Source: a virus
Length of the DNA stretch: 37,305 nt
Strand: one strand, 5' to 3'
IMG/VR virus record: IMGVR_UViG_3300011430_000026
Location: 1 to 37,305 of that record
A program made the translations under genes and the position numbers. The notes under the pieces are model-generated. The model had not been told where the DNA came from. It did no database searches and worked only from the letters and a program-made list of their open reading frames with translations. Shown here piece by piece: positions 21,348 to 28,871 of the stretch (positions are counted from its first letter, which is position 1; each line of letters begins with the position of its first letter).

Positions 21348-21674
21348 ATGCGGGAATTTAAAGTGGTGCAGTGGAGAGCGAGAGACGCTTTGCCCTTTTG
21401 GATTGTGGGTGGGTTGTGCATTCTGGTTTGCACTTTGGTTTACGTCACTCGGCAACAACCTATGTTGATTTGGCAGCCGAAGTGCGTTGTGGGTGTCGCA
21501 TTTCGAAAGCCCCTGTGGCGGTCCTGGCAGGTTCGATTCTGCCACGGCTATCAGTTCACTCCGGACGGTAAGGAAAAGCATTTCTATCATTTTCCGAAAT
21601 TTTACCACAACGATGTGGCGAAACTGTTGGAGGCACATCCGGTTGTTATTCCGGCCAATTTAACTAACCGATGA
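21348..21674 (+). CDS. small membrane-anchored protein, 108 aa
   Basis: After a basic start (about 16 residues) a hydrophobic helix (FWIVGGLCILVCTLVYV) is followed by ~70 residues rich in His, Phe and Lys (KEKHFYHFPKFYHND). The topology is probably N-in with the C-terminal part outside the cytoplasm. No family recognised. ATG 21348 is supported by the AGATAATA box. Confidence 0.55.
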   Translation: MREFKVVQWRARDALPFWIVGGLCILVCTLVYVTRQQPMLIWQPKCVVGVAFRKPLWRSWQVRFCHGYQFTPDGKEKHFYHFPKFYHNDVAKLLEAHPVVIPANLTNR

Positions 21675-22465
21675 CCCTGACCACCATCACTCCTTATTGG
21701 GACCGTCCGGAACAACTTGCCCGGTGGGTGGAGAATATGAAAGGATGTTCTCATCCGGAGGTCCAACATTTCGTTTATTTTGTAGGTGAGGAGCAATCAC
21801 CTATTGAATTAAGTCGATCTGACAATTCAATTTATCCATTTCGATTCTATGATCGACCAGCAAGCATTGGTCATGTTCACAATCGGGGTGCAGTTGACGC
21901 TAGCACCGAATGGATCATGAAGCTGGACGTGGACTGCCTGCCCAATCTTTGGTTCTTCACTGAGCTTTTGAAGGTGCTCGAAACAGCCGGGCACAAGGAA
22001 TGGTTCAACTGCGGCATGATCAATGTCAACCAGCACGCTTCGGAGAAGTTTCTTTCCCAGCCTCTGACGAACGATGCTTACATTGAAGTCATGGCGCATC
22101 GTCGGATGTATTGCGCCGGGCATCCCAACCCACACTCCACCAACTTCGTTTGCAGACGATCCGACTACCTTGACCTGGGAGGATGTGACGAGCGGTTCAG
22201 GGGATGGGGTTGGGAGGACTACCAGCAAATTTATGCGCTGGAGAAACACCAGCAGGGCAGGAACCCACTGCCGGGCAAACTCGACATCTCGAATGTGGCG
22301 AGGCGTTGCCGGGATGAAATCTCACGCAGGAAGGCGCTGGAGCTTTTTGAACGCTCGCCCTGGCTCTGCCTGCTGCACCACTACCATGCGCCGGTGTTGA
22401 GCAAGATGGACACGTCCGTGCATAATCTTGAAGTGCTTTTCGACTACATCAAAACCCATTCATGA
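21671..22465 (+). CDS. GT-A glycosyltransferase (GT2/GT7-like)
   Basis: This is a 264-residue protein. TTITPYWDRPEQLARWV begins a nucleotide-sugar binding fold, DVD at 86-88 (KLDVDC) is the metal motif, and WGWEDYQ (about 178-184) is the acidic acceptor-side motif shared with beta-galactosyltransferase C-terminal domains. The start overlaps the preceding stop by four bases. It is the last enzyme of the glycan cassette. Confidence 0.75.
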   Translation: MTLTTITPYWDRPEQLARWVENMKGCSHPEVQHFVYFVGEEQSPIELSRSDNSIYPFRFYDRPASIGHVHNRGAVDASTEWIMKLDVDCLPNLWFFTELLKVLETAGHKEWFNCGMINVNQHASEKFLSQPLTNDAYIEVMAHRRMYCAGHPNPHSTNFVCRRSDYLDLGGCDERFRGWGWEDYQQIYALEKHQQGRNPLPGKLDISNVARRCRDEISRRKALELFERSPWLCLLHHYHAPVLSKMDTSVHNLEVLFDYIKTHS

Positions 22466-22863
22466 GTGACGCCTATTTTATCAAGCTGAAAGCCGCCGGC
22501 AGGTCCGACAAACAAATCGCCGCGCGGCTGGGCTGGTCGGTTGAAAAAGTGCAGGCGAAATGGAACGAACTGCTTGCCATCAATGAGGCCATGGCGGGAA
22601 ACAAATATGCCGACCTTCAGGCGCAATGGCTGGTCTTCACGAATCAGTATCAGTTGCTCGGCGCGTCGCTTGTCGCGATTGGCACTGGGCTGGGAAATAT
22701 TTACCAGCCTGAGGAATTGAAAAAGCTTTTGCATGAGTGCGGAGAGTTGGAAGTGGATCGTGTTGTCGCGCACCTGCTCAAGCATTGCATCATCCTCAAG
22801 CCCTACGTTGCGCAAGTGCCGGAAGATGTGTTGAACGAGTCTGAAAACATAAAGGGCAACTAA
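22462..22863 (+). CDS. hypothetical protein with N-terminal HTH-like segment, 133 aa
   Basis: The first ~40 residues, with AAGRSDKQIAARLGWSVEKV, look like a Sigma-70 region 4 or homeodomain-type helix-turn-helix. The rest is helical with three Cys and no clear motif. Its start overlaps the preceding stop by four bases, and it is the last gene before the terminator at 22892-22929. It could regulate the cassette, but only the fold pattern supports this. Confidence 0.5.
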   Translation: MSDAYFIKLKAAGRSDKQIAARLGWSVEKVQAKWNELLAINEAMAGNKYADLQAQWLVFTNQYQLLGASLVAIGTGLGNIYQPEELKKLLHECGELEVDRVVAHLLKHCIILKPYVAQVPEDVLNESENIKGN

Positions 22864-22891
22864 GAAGGCTTGTCATTCCAGGGCCCGGCGT

Positions 22892-22929
22892 CTAACTTCT
22901 GACTATGTGGTCAGAAGTTAGTTTTTTTT
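22892..22929 (+). terminator. intrinsic terminator abutting the next start codon
   Basis: CTAACTTCTGAC (22892-22903) and GTCAGAAGTTAG (22910-22921) form a perfect 12-bp stem with a six-base loop, followed by eight T (22922-22929). The next gene's ATG begins at 22930. It ends the glycan-cassette transcript. Confidence 0.9.
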
Positions 22930-23250
22930 ATGTCTGACGTTGTACCATCACCGGCCCATGATCCGTCATTGCCTGCGACGACCACCAAGCAGGAGGACAT
23001 GACCACGGCCGGGCAGCGCAAGATTAACCTTATCTGGGAATACTCGCAGGCCATCATCGCCTTGAAGGTGGTTCTTGCCAACATGATCGTGGGAGTGTGG
23101 TATGGGATTGGCAAGACAACAGAACAGGAATATCCGTTCATCCTCTCCTCCAGTTTGTTTCTGGTCATTGGCTTTTATTTCTCCCGCACGAACCACGCGG
23201 CCATTGGCGGCATTGGGCGAAAGCCGGAGGGCGTATATACGGGCAGATGA
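22930..23250 (+). CDS. two-span membrane protein, holin candidate, 106 aa
   Basis: A polar ~45-residue N-terminal part is followed by two hydrophobic segments (ALKVVLANMIVGVWYGIG and PFILSSSLFLVIGFYF) and a basic tail. Size and topology fit a phage holin or small membrane regulator, but no lysin gene is next to it. The ATG directly follows the T-run of the terminator, so it needs either read-through or a separate promoter upstream of the hairpin. Confidence 0.55.
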   Translation: MSDVVPSPAHDPSLPATTTKQEDMTTAGQRKINLIWEYSQAIIALKVVLANMIVGVWYGIGKTTEQEYPFILSSSLFLVIGFYFSRTNHAAIGGIGRKPEGVYTGR

Positions 23251-23254
23251 ATTT

Positions 23255-23662
23255 ATGAAATACATATTGGTGCTGTTCCTTTCCCTGCTGACCTGTTGGG
23301 CCGCAGATCAGGTTATCCCGGGTCCGGACGGGACCGTTTATATCATCAAGGATGATGGCACGATAGCCCAGAGTGGAGTGAAGGAAAAAAGCTCGGGCGG
23401 GGGCAACAAGATGGAATTGATCCTCGGCGCCGTGATTGCTGTATTTGGAGCGTGGTCTGAATATAATCGCCGGCAGGCGAAGAACAGTCACGAAGCCACC
23501 ACGGTGCTCATCAAAGGAATCGAGCGGGCGGGCGACAATCAGCGCGTCAAGGAGGCCGTGCAGGCCGCGGCCAAGGAGGAAGGCAATACTGCATTCCTCC
23601 ATAAGAGAGTGAAGGAAGTGACGGCAAAGGAGCCTGACAAGGAAACTGAACCAAAGGAGTGA
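23255..23662 (+). CDS. exported/membrane protein with signal peptide, 135 aa
   Basis: ATG 23255 gives MKYILVLFLSLLTCWAADQ, a clear signal peptide with a cleavage site around CWA|AD. A second hydrophobic segment (KMELILGAVIAVFGAW) lies at about residues 50-66. The remainder is Lys/Glu-rich helix with coiled-coil character. With a periplasmic N-terminal part and one internal span, it resembles envelope-targeted phage proteins of lysis modules; the role is unproven. Confidence 0.6.
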   Translation: MKYILVLFLSLLTCWAADQVIPGPDGTVYIIKDDGTIAQSGVKEKSSGGGNKMELILGAVIAVFGAWSEYNRRQAKNSHEATTVLIKGIERAGDNQRVKEAVQAAAKEEGNTAFLHKRVKEVTAKEPDKETEPKE

Positions 23663-23663
23663 T

Positions 23664-23846
23664 ATGTTTGCAGCATTGTTTGGAGCATTGGCGATCGGCG
23701 GGATCGGATACCTACTTGCCTTGTTGGTTGCGCTGGCTCTGGTCTACTGGCTGGTGCCGCTGGATGGCTTTTGGAAGAAACTGATCCAGGCGATTGCAAT
23801 CGTGATCGTGATCGTGGTCATCTGCCGGCTCCTGGGCTTGTTCTGA
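23664..23846 (+). CDS. small hydrophobic two-span membrane protein, 60 aa
   Basis: Almost the whole protein is hydrophobic: GALAIGGIGYLLALLVALALVYWLV, a short polar turn, then AIAIVIVIVVICRLLGLF. An AAAGGAG precedes ATG 23664, one of the few clear Shine-Dalgarno sequences here, and the start is one base after the stop. It is compatible with a holin or pinholin-like protein; no lysin is adjacent. Confidence 0.55.
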   Translation: MFAALFGALAIGGIGYLLALLVALALVYWLVPLDGFWKKLIQAIAIVIVIVVICRLLGLF

Positions 23847-23847
23847 T

Positions 23848-26800
23848 ATGAAATCAACTCTCCTCCTCCTGCTTTCCTGCCTTCAGTTATTTGGAGCCGC
23901 CGTCCAGTGGGATGCCGATCATAAAGTCCACCCGCGTTTGGAAACGGGTGTGGCCGGTTGGTATTTAGATGCGGATTTTCGGGGCCTGTCCGTGTCGTCC
24001 AACGCATACTTTCGGTCCCTGATCATCACCAATGACCTGACGGTGGGAGGCACAAACATTACCGGTGAGCTTGCGAGCAAGGCTCCAATAGTGGGGGGAT
24101 TGGTTCCGTTGGCGAATTTACCGGTGGCGGATTCCGGCGAGACCAGTTCCACGGAGTTGGTAAGGGCAGATGACTCCCGTTTGACCGGAGGGGGGCCGGA
24201 CTTGATTGCCATTGAGGCTCTGACTGGAACAGGGGGATTGCATCGAACGGGTGATGGCACGTGGGCGCTTCGGACGTTGACGGGCGATTCTGAAATAACC
24301 GTGGCAAATGGAACGGGTGTGAGTGGCAACCCAACCTTGTCCATAGGCGCGATAGCGGGGACAAAAATCAACTTTTCTGATCCGGACAGCAACTGGACCG
24401 CCACGGAAGTGAACACGGCACTTGCAGAAATGGATGACGTGATCAACGGCGGGCTTCCCAACGCGGCCACGGGCAAGATTGATTGGAGTCAAATCGTGAA
24501 CGTGCCGGCCGGAATCGCGGACGGGGATGATGCAGAAGGTGAGGCTGGCAGCGGGGATGATGTTTTTATTGACGGCGGCACAATCACCCATCCGGATTTT
24601 GACAGCAACACGAACGTGGTTTGGCAGGTTAATGGTACGAATGTCACTGCTTATGTGACCAATATTGTGAGCGGGCAGGTGGTGGACGGAACTTTAACCG
24701 CGGCTGATTTGGGTGCGGACAGTGTTTCGGCAAGTGAGTTGAACGCTTCCGGAGTGGCGGCAGAGCTGGAAGCGGCCATGGTGCTTCAGAATATCGGAGG
24801 GGCTGTCATAGACAATCAGGTGCCTAACAATATCACAGTGGACTTATCGACGTTGGCATCCACCGTGACTGTTGTGGACAGTACGGATGCGAGTTCGTCC
24901 GTGCTGATAGCCGACAGCGCCACCGGGAGCCTCGCGGTTAAAACCGATGCTGGTCTGTCCTATAACGCGACCACGGGCGTCCTGACGGCCACGGGTTTTG
25001 CTGGGCCCATCACAGGCAACGTCACCGGTGACGTGACCGGCAACGCTGGGACCGTGACCGTCATTGATGGTTCGGATGCCAGTTCTTTCGTGCTGATAGC
25101 GGATAGCGCGACGGGTAGTTTGCCAGTCAAGACGGATGGTGCTCTCCTCTATAATGCTTCAAATGGCACGCTCACTGCAACCACCTTTGCAGGTGCGGGA
25201 GGAGGCTTGACCCTTGTTGCTTCGGGCTTCAACGGTAATCTTGCCACAACGGATGATACTTTGCAGGAGGTGGCTCAAAAACTGGATGATTTGGTTCTCG
25301 GTGCGGGTGATCAGACACCGTGGGCGAGCGACATCGACGCCGCCACATTTAGCCTGACCAATCTCGCAGGCATCAAAGGCATCGGCACAGGTGTTACCAC
25401 TTTTGCGAACACGAACAACATCGTATCTACTAACTACACCGCTGATCATGGGCAGGGATCAGGCTCGTTTGAGATTGGCCAGAATCTCAATGTGCATAGC
25501 AATTTTACCGCATTAGGCACCGCAGCTATCACCGGTGTTCTCACGCAGACCGGCAACATTGAACTTAACCACGCGACAGCCAACACTCTCAGCGCAACTG
25601 GCGGAAATTTACTTATCGAAAACAATGTGGTTGCTCGACAGGGGCACACGCTTGGTGGGGAAGTGAGTGCTACATTCGAAAGTGATGGAAGCACGGCGGT
25701 GACGCTCGCGGATAGTGTGGCTGTCACCAGTTGGAATCTCACCACTCCGACTGTCACCACTCATGTGGATATTGGAGCAACCGGGGTTCGAATTTCAGAT
25801 GACGGAGATGGTGCTATAACTTTCCTAGGGCGCAGTGCCGGGGCTGATGAGGATTTGACCCTGAATTTGGATGATACTGCGGACACCATAATGGTGAGCA
25901 GCAGCACCGGGATGAACAACATTAGTTTTTTCGCCATTGACCTTACGGTTCCTACGGAGGCTTATGACGCGACTGGTTGGAATGCAGACAACTCCGTTCC
26001 GACTAAGGATGCCGTGCGGGACAAGATTGAGTCCATGAGTATTACCGGGGCGCCCACGGATGTGGATTATCTGGTCGGCACTGCAAATGGTTCCCTCTCG
26101 GCCGAGATTGTGGTTGGCACAACACCGGGCGGAGAACTGGGCGGCACTTGGGGAAGTCCTACGCTGGATGATTCCGTGACCGTGGCCACCTGGACAATGA
26201 CCGGTACTCTCGGCTTGACTGTGAATAACGGAGCGACCACTGCGGGCGCAATCGGATTCAAGGAGGATGGCGACAATGGTGCGAATACAGTCACTCTGAT
26301 TGGCCCTGCCTCCACGGCGGATGTCACGGTGACGCTTCCGGCTACCGCAGGCACGATTCTAGTTTCGGGTCATACCTTTACTGGGGATGCCACTGCGACA
26401 TTGGATTCAGATGGAAGCACGGCCGTTACTGTTACACCTCAGACTGGAATCTACCGGACTATCTGGGTGGATGCCGGCGCAATGATTTCCCGCACGACGG
26501 CGGGCGCGTTGGCCGGAACTGAAGAGTTGGCCAGTAATGACATCATGATGGATTACTTCGCGTTTGATGACACGACCGCGGAGGCCGTTCAGTTCAAGCT
26601 CGCGATGCCGGACGAGTGGGACCGAGGCACGGTTAAGGTCAAGCTGTTCTGGTATTCAGCGTCAGCCACGACTACGCACACGGCCGTGTGGGGGGTTAAG
26701 GCTCGGGCTGTAAGCAATGACGATGCCCTGGATGGCACTTGGGGCACAGAGGTGGAAGTCTCCGACGACGTTATTGCGGCGGGCGACCTGCATGTTACAG

Positions 26801-26964
26801 CCGCAACCGGGGCAATCACGGTCGGAGGAACGCCGGCACTCGGGGATTTAATCATGTTTGAGGTGGACCAGGACGCAGCCGAGGCCGACCACTCGGGCGA
26901 CGTGAAGCTAACCGGCGTCATGATTCAATACCTCGAATCCACAACCGAACCAACAGTATGGTAA
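23848..26964 (+). CDS. large tail-fibre/adhesin-like protein with signal peptide, 1038 aa
   Basis: The bulk of the 1038 residues is low-complexity Thr/Gly/Asp/Ala-rich beta repeat of the kind found in phage tail fibres (for example LVRADDSRL, and a repeated module of about 63 residues at 339-449). A globular C-terminal domain (about 880-1038, with PDEWDRGTVKVKLFW and GTPALGDLIMFEV) resembles fibre C-termini seen in environmental phages. Unusually, it begins MKSTLLLLLSCLQLFGAA, a Sec-type signal or lipobox (LLSC). ATG 23848 is one base after a stop. Confidence 0.75.
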   Translation: MKSTLLLLLSCLQLFGAAVQWDADHKVHPRLETGVAGWYLDADFRGLSVSSNAYFRSLIITNDLTVGGTNITGELASKAPIVGGLVPLANLPVADSGETSSTELVRADDSRLTGGGPDLIAIEALTGTGGLHRTGDGTWALRTLTGDSEITVANGTGVSGNPTLSIGAIAGTKINFSDPDSNWTATEVNTALAEMDDVINGGLPNAATGKIDWSQIVNVPAGIADGDDAEGEAGSGDDVFIDGGTITHPDFDSNTNVVWQVNGTNVTAYVTNIVSGQVVDGTLTAADLGADSVSASELNASGVAAELEAAMVLQNIGGAVIDNQVPNNITVDLSTLASTVTVVDSTDASSSVLIADSATGSLAVKTDAGLSYNATTGVLTATGFAGPITGNVTGDVTGNAGTVTVIDGSDASSFVLIADSATGSLPVKTDGALLYNASNGTLTATTFAGAGGGLTLVASGFNGNLATTDDTLQEVAQKLDDLVLGAGDQTPWASDIDAATFSLTNLAGIKGIGTGVTTFANTNNIVSTNYTADHGQGSGSFEIGQNLNVHSNFTALGTAAITGVLTQTGNIELNHATANTLSATGGNLLIENNVVARQGHTLGGEVSATFESDGSTAVTLADSVAVTSWNLTTPTVTTHVDIGATGVRISDDGDGAITFLGRSAGADEDLTLNLDDTADTIMVSSSTGMNNISFFAIDLTVPTEAYDATGWNADNSVPTKDAVRDKIESMSITGAPTDVDYLVGTANGSLSAEIVVGTTPGGELGGTWGSPTLDDSVTVATWTMTGTLGLTVNNGATTAGAIGFKEDGDNGANTVTLIGPASTADVTVTLPATAGTILVSGHTFTGDATATLDSDGSTAVTVTPQTGIYRTIWVDAGAMISRTTAGALAGTEELASNDIMMDYFAFDDTTAEAVQFKLAMPDEWDRGTVKVKLFWYSASATTTHTAVWGVKARAVSNDDALDGTWGTEVEVSDDVIAAGDLHVTAATGAITVGGTPALGDLIMFEVDQDAAEADHSGDVKLTGVMIQYLESTTEPTVW
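24862..25193 (+). repeat. tandem 189-bp period repeat in the fibre gene
   Basis: Copies at 24862-25004 and 25051-25193 are in register at 189 bp (63 codons). They encode S-x-x-L-I-A-D-S-A-T-G-S-L repeats followed by a Gly-rich linker. The DNA has diverged mainly at third positions. Confidence 0.7.
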
Positions 26965-27536
26965 AACTAAGCAAGGCAGTTCTAGGAATTATTTCAGCCA
27001 TCACAGCGACGGCGACGCTGTTCGCTTCCACGGTGGTGCTCTATGATCCACAATCACAGGGTGTGACGAACCGGGTTGTGGCAGTAATTACGAGCGGGGA
27101 CACTCCGTCATTTAGTGGGCTAACCAATGTGCTTATAAACCCCACACTACCGGGGAGTGGCGGCCCGCAGAATTGGAAGGTGTCCGGTGGAACTGTTGTG
27201 GCTCTTACCGGCGGGGACTTAACTGCGATTGCAAACGCGGAAGCTGCGGCACTCACAGCCAAGCTCCAGTTTCGTGAGCGCGTTTCCAAAACGAATGCCC
27301 TTTCTAGCGCGACGGCCACCGCTCTCGATTTGGATGCGCGGTTATTGAAGGCGCTGGCAGAGACGATCATGGATGAGTTAAACATCCTGCGGACGCAAAT
27401 CCAGCTCGCACGCACGAATACGACGGCGTTCCAGAGCACCACGAACCGTAATAATTTCCCGATGACCGAACGAACCATGACGCAGCTTCGGACGGCAATT
27501 ATCACCAAACTTAATGCACAATCGGACAATAATTAG
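26958..27536 (+). CDS. exported helical protein, 192 aa
   Basis: This overlaps the fibre gene by seven bases. The first ~26 residues (MVKLSKAVLGIISAITATATLFAS) form a signal peptide. A central region is Thr/Gly/Val-rich, and the C-terminal ~100 residues are helical with Asn/Thr-rich turns. It has no known domain. It runs 23 bases into the next gene, suggesting translational coupling of exported proteins. Confidence 0.6.
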   Translation: MVKLSKAVLGIISAITATATLFASTVVLYDPQSQGVTNRVVAVITSGDTPSFSGLTNVLINPTLPGSGGPQNWKVSGGTVVALTGGDLTAIANAEAAALTAKLQFRERVSKTNALSSATATALDLDARLLKALAETIMDELNILRTQIQLARTNTTAFQSTTNRNNFPMTERTMTQLRTAIITKLNAQSDNN

Positions 27537-28239
27537 TCTCGCGCTCCTGCTGGCGGTTGTGGGTTCAACCGTCGTCGCGCAAGCGCCTTACCTGCCGCAT
27601 CGCCGCAAGGCGTTTCAGGTGGCTCCTGGAGGTGGCACACCCGCGTTTGTGGACTACACATCCAATCAGGAGATACCATCAACCACGACCATCACAGTTA
27701 CCAACACAATCGCCGCAGGAGGCACCATTGTCATCGGCGTGGCATGGGAGGACGTTGTAACGACCGCATCCGCGGCCAGCAGCATTGACGGCGCGCTAAC
27801 TGGACTGACCGCAGTTGATCAGGGCGACCAGATATTTGGGAGGATGTTATATAAGATTAATTGCACGGCGGGAACGCATATTGTGACTGTTACGCTGGCA
27901 AACGCCGCCGGCTTCCGGAAAGTTGGATTCTATGAATTGTCCGGTGTTACGTCATTTGATGACCCTGAGCCAACACCTGGAGCTGGAACGCTGGGTGGGT
28001 CTGGTGCTCCAGCTATCACTGGGAACATCACCACCGACAACAACGTTGAGGCACTTATTGGATTCACGATGAATTACAACGGTGTGACGGCTACACATCA
28101 AACCGACTGGACCGAGGTTCACGACATCAACGCTTTCAACTCACAGTATCGGATCACAACGGCAACCGGAACATACCACGGCGAAGCTGTTTTAGCCGGA
28201 AGCTCAAGTTACGTCTGCTTCATGGCGGCATTCAAATGA
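27514..28239 (+). CDS. exported beta-sandwich adhesin-like protein, 241 aa
   Basis: MHNRTIISLALLLAVVGSTV ending VVAQA|P is a classic Sec signal peptide. The mature part is Thr/Val/Gly-rich with even beta periodicity (TTTITVTNTIAAGGTIVIGVAW; HIVTVTLANAAGFRKVGFYE), consistent with a jelly-roll or carbohydrate-binding-like beta sandwich. It has no catalytic motif. It is likely surface-exposed or periplasmic. Confidence 0.65.
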   Translation: MHNRTIISLALLLAVVGSTVVAQAPYLPHRRKAFQVAPGGGTPAFVDYTSNQEIPSTTTITVTNTIAAGGTIVIGVAWEDVVTTASAASSIDGALTGLTAVDQGDQIFGRMLYKINCTAGTHIVTVTLANAAGFRKVGFYELSGVTSFDDPEPTPGAGTLGGSGAPAITGNITTDNNVEALIGFTMNYNGVTATHQTDWTEVHDINAFNSQYRITTATGTYHGEAVLAGSSSYVCFMAAFK

Positions 28240-28604
28240 AGACACCATTGAACCTGACCATGGCCCTGTTGTTTGTGGTCGTTGCGCAATCAGCGGAGGT
28301 GATCCACAAGGAGAGTTATGATTTAAAACCTGCCACAAACCTGATGGTGCGTTTGCAGATTCCGGAACATGCCACCAATCTGTTCTATTCGTTCAGCCGC
28401 ACGAACGGCATGGGTGCCGATGTGAAGATTTTCCACAAGGGCAGGACGGACGGGATCAGCAAGGCCGGGCGGTTTGTGGAGGGCAAAGGGCATGAAAGTC
28501 TGCTCCCCCTCCGGGCGGGCGCTGGAACGAGCAGGGTGTTTGCCTGTTATATGGAATCCTTTACGAATCTCACCACGGAACTGAAAGTGGAAATCAATAA
28601 ATAA
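28236..28604 (+). CDS. exported protein, 122 aa
   Basis: ATG 28236 overlaps the previous stop (ATGA). MKTPLNLTMALLFVVVAQS|AEV is a signal peptide. The mature ~100 residues are beta-rich with one Cys and an acidic C-terminal strand. No family recognised. Small size and export signal suggest a partner of the adjacent adhesin-like proteins. Confidence 0.55.
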   Translation: MKTPLNLTMALLFVVVAQSAEVIHKESYDLKPATNLMVRLQIPEHATNLFYSFSRTNGMGADVKIFHKGRTDGISKAGRFVEGKGHESLLPLRAGAGTSRVFACYMESFTNLTTELKVEINK

Positions 28605-28607
28605 CTT

Positions 28608-28871
28608 ATGAACTTTATGCGGACTGAACTTCGGGAATGGATCGCCGTGTCGGTGCTGGTCGCCGTTTTGGTAGTTGCCGGCTTTTGTGCTGGGCGCCGA
28701 GTCGGATTTAGTGCCGGATTCAGCGAGGGGAAAAAAGATATGAAGGAAGCCTATCGAGCCGGGTATGAGGCGTCCAGGAAGGAACTGACATTTCAAGTCA
28801 ACGTCACCCAGAAACACCAGGAGCGAATTGAGTATTTGCAGCAGGCACTTGCCACTCATCAATGTAAATGA
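28608..28871 (+). CDS. single-span membrane coiled-coil protein, inner-membrane spanin-like, 87 aa
   Basis: An N-terminal hydrophobic helix (AVSVLVAVLVVAGFCAG) is followed by a charged helical region (EGKKDMKEAYRAGYEASRKEL and beyond) ending in a single Cys. Inner-membrane anchor plus periplasmic coiled coil is the Rz/i-spanin layout, but no embedded or adjacent outer-membrane spanin lipoprotein was found; the lipoprotein at 8240 is distant. Alternatively it could tether the exported proteins around it. It overlaps the next gene by four bases. Confidence 0.45.
   Translation: MNFMRTELREWIAVSVLVAVLVVAGFCAGRRVGFSAGFSEGKKDMKEAYRAGYEASRKELTFQVNVTQKHQERIEYLQQALATHQCK

Noticed and set aside
24862-25193. 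The fibre-gene repeats as a CRISPR array
   Set aside because: There are only two long, diverged, in-frame coding copies; no short identical repeats with unique spacers were seen anywhere.
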